DNA of 64,000 nt from the NCBI GenBank assembly GCA_022749755.1, contig CM040445.1:4051182-4115181 (forward strand). The letters are read 5' to 3'. The DNA comes from Azadirachta indica (Eukaryota > Streptophyta > Magnoliopsida > Sapindales > Meliaceae). Below are positions 62,901 to 64,000 of this stretch, piece by piece. The position numbers and the translations under genes were made by a program. The notes beneath the pieces are model-generated. The model saw only the letters and a program-made list of their open reading frames with translations. It searched no databases and was not told the origin of the DNA. How positions within the stretch are numbered: position 1 is the first letter of the stretch; every line of letters starts with the position of its first letter.

Positions 62901-64000
62901 AAATGCCACCTGCACTGGTAGATTGATTTGCATTTTACTTGTTGACTGATACAACATTTGTTATCCTTTTCTCCTTTGCCCTTATTTCTACTTTTAATCA
63001 GGGACTGAAAGAGCTGAAAGAATCCACAATCCAACTGGCCTCAAGTTCTGGCTACATTGATGCTCCCGTCGATCAGACTGTTTTTGACGTGGATAATGAT
63101 ATTGATGATCTTTTACCTGTTGAAGTCAAGGAACAACGTCTCAGCAATCTGCTGCAGGCATTGATGGTTGGTTGTTGCGTTGCTGCTATGCCTCTCCTGA
63201 AAAAGATCCCAACTTCTGTTCTTTGGGGCTACTTTGCCTACATGGCCATTGACAGCTTACCAGGAAATCAATTTTGGGAGAGGATACTATTGCTGTTCAC
63301 TGCTCCAAGCCGAAGATACAAGTAAGTATCTGCTGCAGTTTTCTAGTCGTATCTTCATTTGAACTCCCTTCTGCTTTTTTGGTGCAATGGATTGAGTTTT
63401 TTATACAATGAATAGATAGATTTCATATTCTTTAATTAATGCTTCAAAGAAATAAAAACTTGAAATCTACCTAAATCATATATTTAAGTTGTTTTAACTG
63501 TAGTTCTTCTTGTTATCATCATGTTTGTTATTTATCAGTATTATTCTTAAAACAATGAGACATCTAATTTCCATTTTTTGACCTTTCAGGGTTTTGGAGA
63601 AGTATCATGCAACATTTATTGAGACTGTTCCCTTCAAAACAATTGCCATCTTTACTTTGTTTCAGACAGTTTATTTGCTTGTGTGCTTTGGCATAACATG
63701 GATTCCAATAGCGGGGGTCCTTTTCCCACTGTTGATCATGCTTCTTGTCCCAGTGCGACAGTATTTTCTCCCCAAGTTGTTCAAATCAGCTCATCTTCAA
63801 GACTTGGATGCTGCAGAATATGAGGAAGCTCCTTCTGTTCCTTACAACATGACATTTGAAGTAAGTTTGAATACTCTTTCCTCATCTCTCACCACAGAGT
63901 GATCATGGATAAGATAAGATTAGTTTTGGAAATTTTGTTTTTAATCTGTATTGCTTTCTTTGATCCACAGAATCAGTTTTCTCAGGGAAGAACTCATGAC
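59987..64000 (+). CDS. BOR1: BOR1-type borate efflux transporter, copy b (runs off the window)
   Basis: Tandem paralogue of 34328-38705 with the same exon plan. Exons: 59987-60090, 60281-60363, 60454-60646, 60735-60873, 61072-61237, 61474-61640, 61758-61931, 62069-62164, 62780-62917, 63002-63321, 63590-63860, 63971 onward. Exons 1-11 match copy a in length exactly and give 617 residues; ten more codons are visible in exon 12. No stop or frameshift. Asp311, Tyr398, Tyr405 and Lys592 are kept and position 373 is again His. Differences from copy a are scattered (for example [16 protein letters not shown] against [16 protein letters not shown]). The intron before exon 8 ends in AAG rather than CAG. 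Both copies look functional; division of labour between them is a guess. Confidence 0.95.

Larger units (their letters stand above)
52260..64000 (+). repeat. Segmental duplication, copy b (BOR1b and its upstream region)
   Basis: Colinear with 29470-38950 but longer, because about 2.5 kb (roughly 54080-56600) is present only here. It includes an (AAT)n microsatellite at about 52985-53036, ATTT repeats near 53182-53202, and a (CT)n tract at 58151-58180. It continues past the window edge. Confidence 0.75.

Noticed and set aside
59987..64000. BOR1b as a pseudogene
   Set aside because: All eleven complete exons match copy a in length and frame with no stop codon; only the window edge truncates it.
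1..64000. CRISPR arrays, bacterial operons, ribosome-binding sites, rRNA or intact tRNA genes
   Set aside because: None seen. Spaced repeats here are microsatellites or minisatellites, and the genes are intron-bearing plant nuclear genes.

Overview
This is nuclear DNA of a eudicot plant. It is AT-rich, its genes are split by GT-AG introns, it has long simple-sequence tracts and small transposon remnants, and every recognisable protein has a close Arabidopsis counterpart. A woody rosid such as Citrus is my guess; the window cannot prove the genus. Exon limits below come from splice-site reading and from joins that keep family motifs in frame.

Left part (1-28 kb), ordinary single-copy genes: a Dof transcription factor of the DOF5.6/HCA2 type (27-1633, +); mitochondrial ribosomal protein bL12m (CDS 5013-5594, +) behind a 5'-UTR intron and a site II/telo-box promoter; an intronless PWWP-domain chromatin protein (7563-10934, -); a 22-exon bifunctional pantothenate kinase/phosphatase, PANK2 (13846-23334, -), with one GC-AG intron; and the mitochondrial Fe-S scaffold ISU1 (25501-27569, -). 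A foldback element lies at about 12.04-12.94 kb.

Right part (29-64 kb), a boron-transport cluster: a BOR1-type borate exporter (BOR1a, 34328-38705, +), a NIP5;1-type boric acid channel (43816-45874, +) and a second BOR1-type exporter (BOR1b, 59987 to the window end, +). Importer and exporter genes for one micronutrient lie side by side on one strand, although the Arabidopsis genes (NIP5;1 on chromosome 4, BOR1 on chromosome 2) are unlinked. The two BOR1 genes sit in a large direct duplication (about 29.5-38.9 kb and 52.3 to beyond 64 kb). Flanking sequences of the NIP gene recur at 47.1-47.5 and 49.3-50.4 kb without a gene between them, which looks like a lost second NIP copy.

Possible regulation: the NIP5;1 leader region carries three ATGTAA (AUG-stop) elements, two of them in an almost identical 26-nt context beginning with a TATAAAA box. 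AUG-stop is the minimal uORF that stalls ribosomes under high boron in Arabidopsis NIP5;1. Four ATGTAA hexamers also sit at corresponding places upstream of both BOR1 genes, although splicing there is unknown. Both BOR proteins keep Asp311, Tyr398, Tyr405 and the lysine equivalent to AtBOR1 Lys590, but have His at the Tyr373 position. In family terms, NIP5;1 imports boric acid from the soil side and BOR1 exports borate toward the stele.

The remaining intergenic DNA (38.7-42 kb, 46-59 kb) is AT-rich with microsatellites, a 45-nt minisatellite between LTR-like direct repeats, MITE-like insertions and a 51-bp alternating purine-pyrimidine tract.
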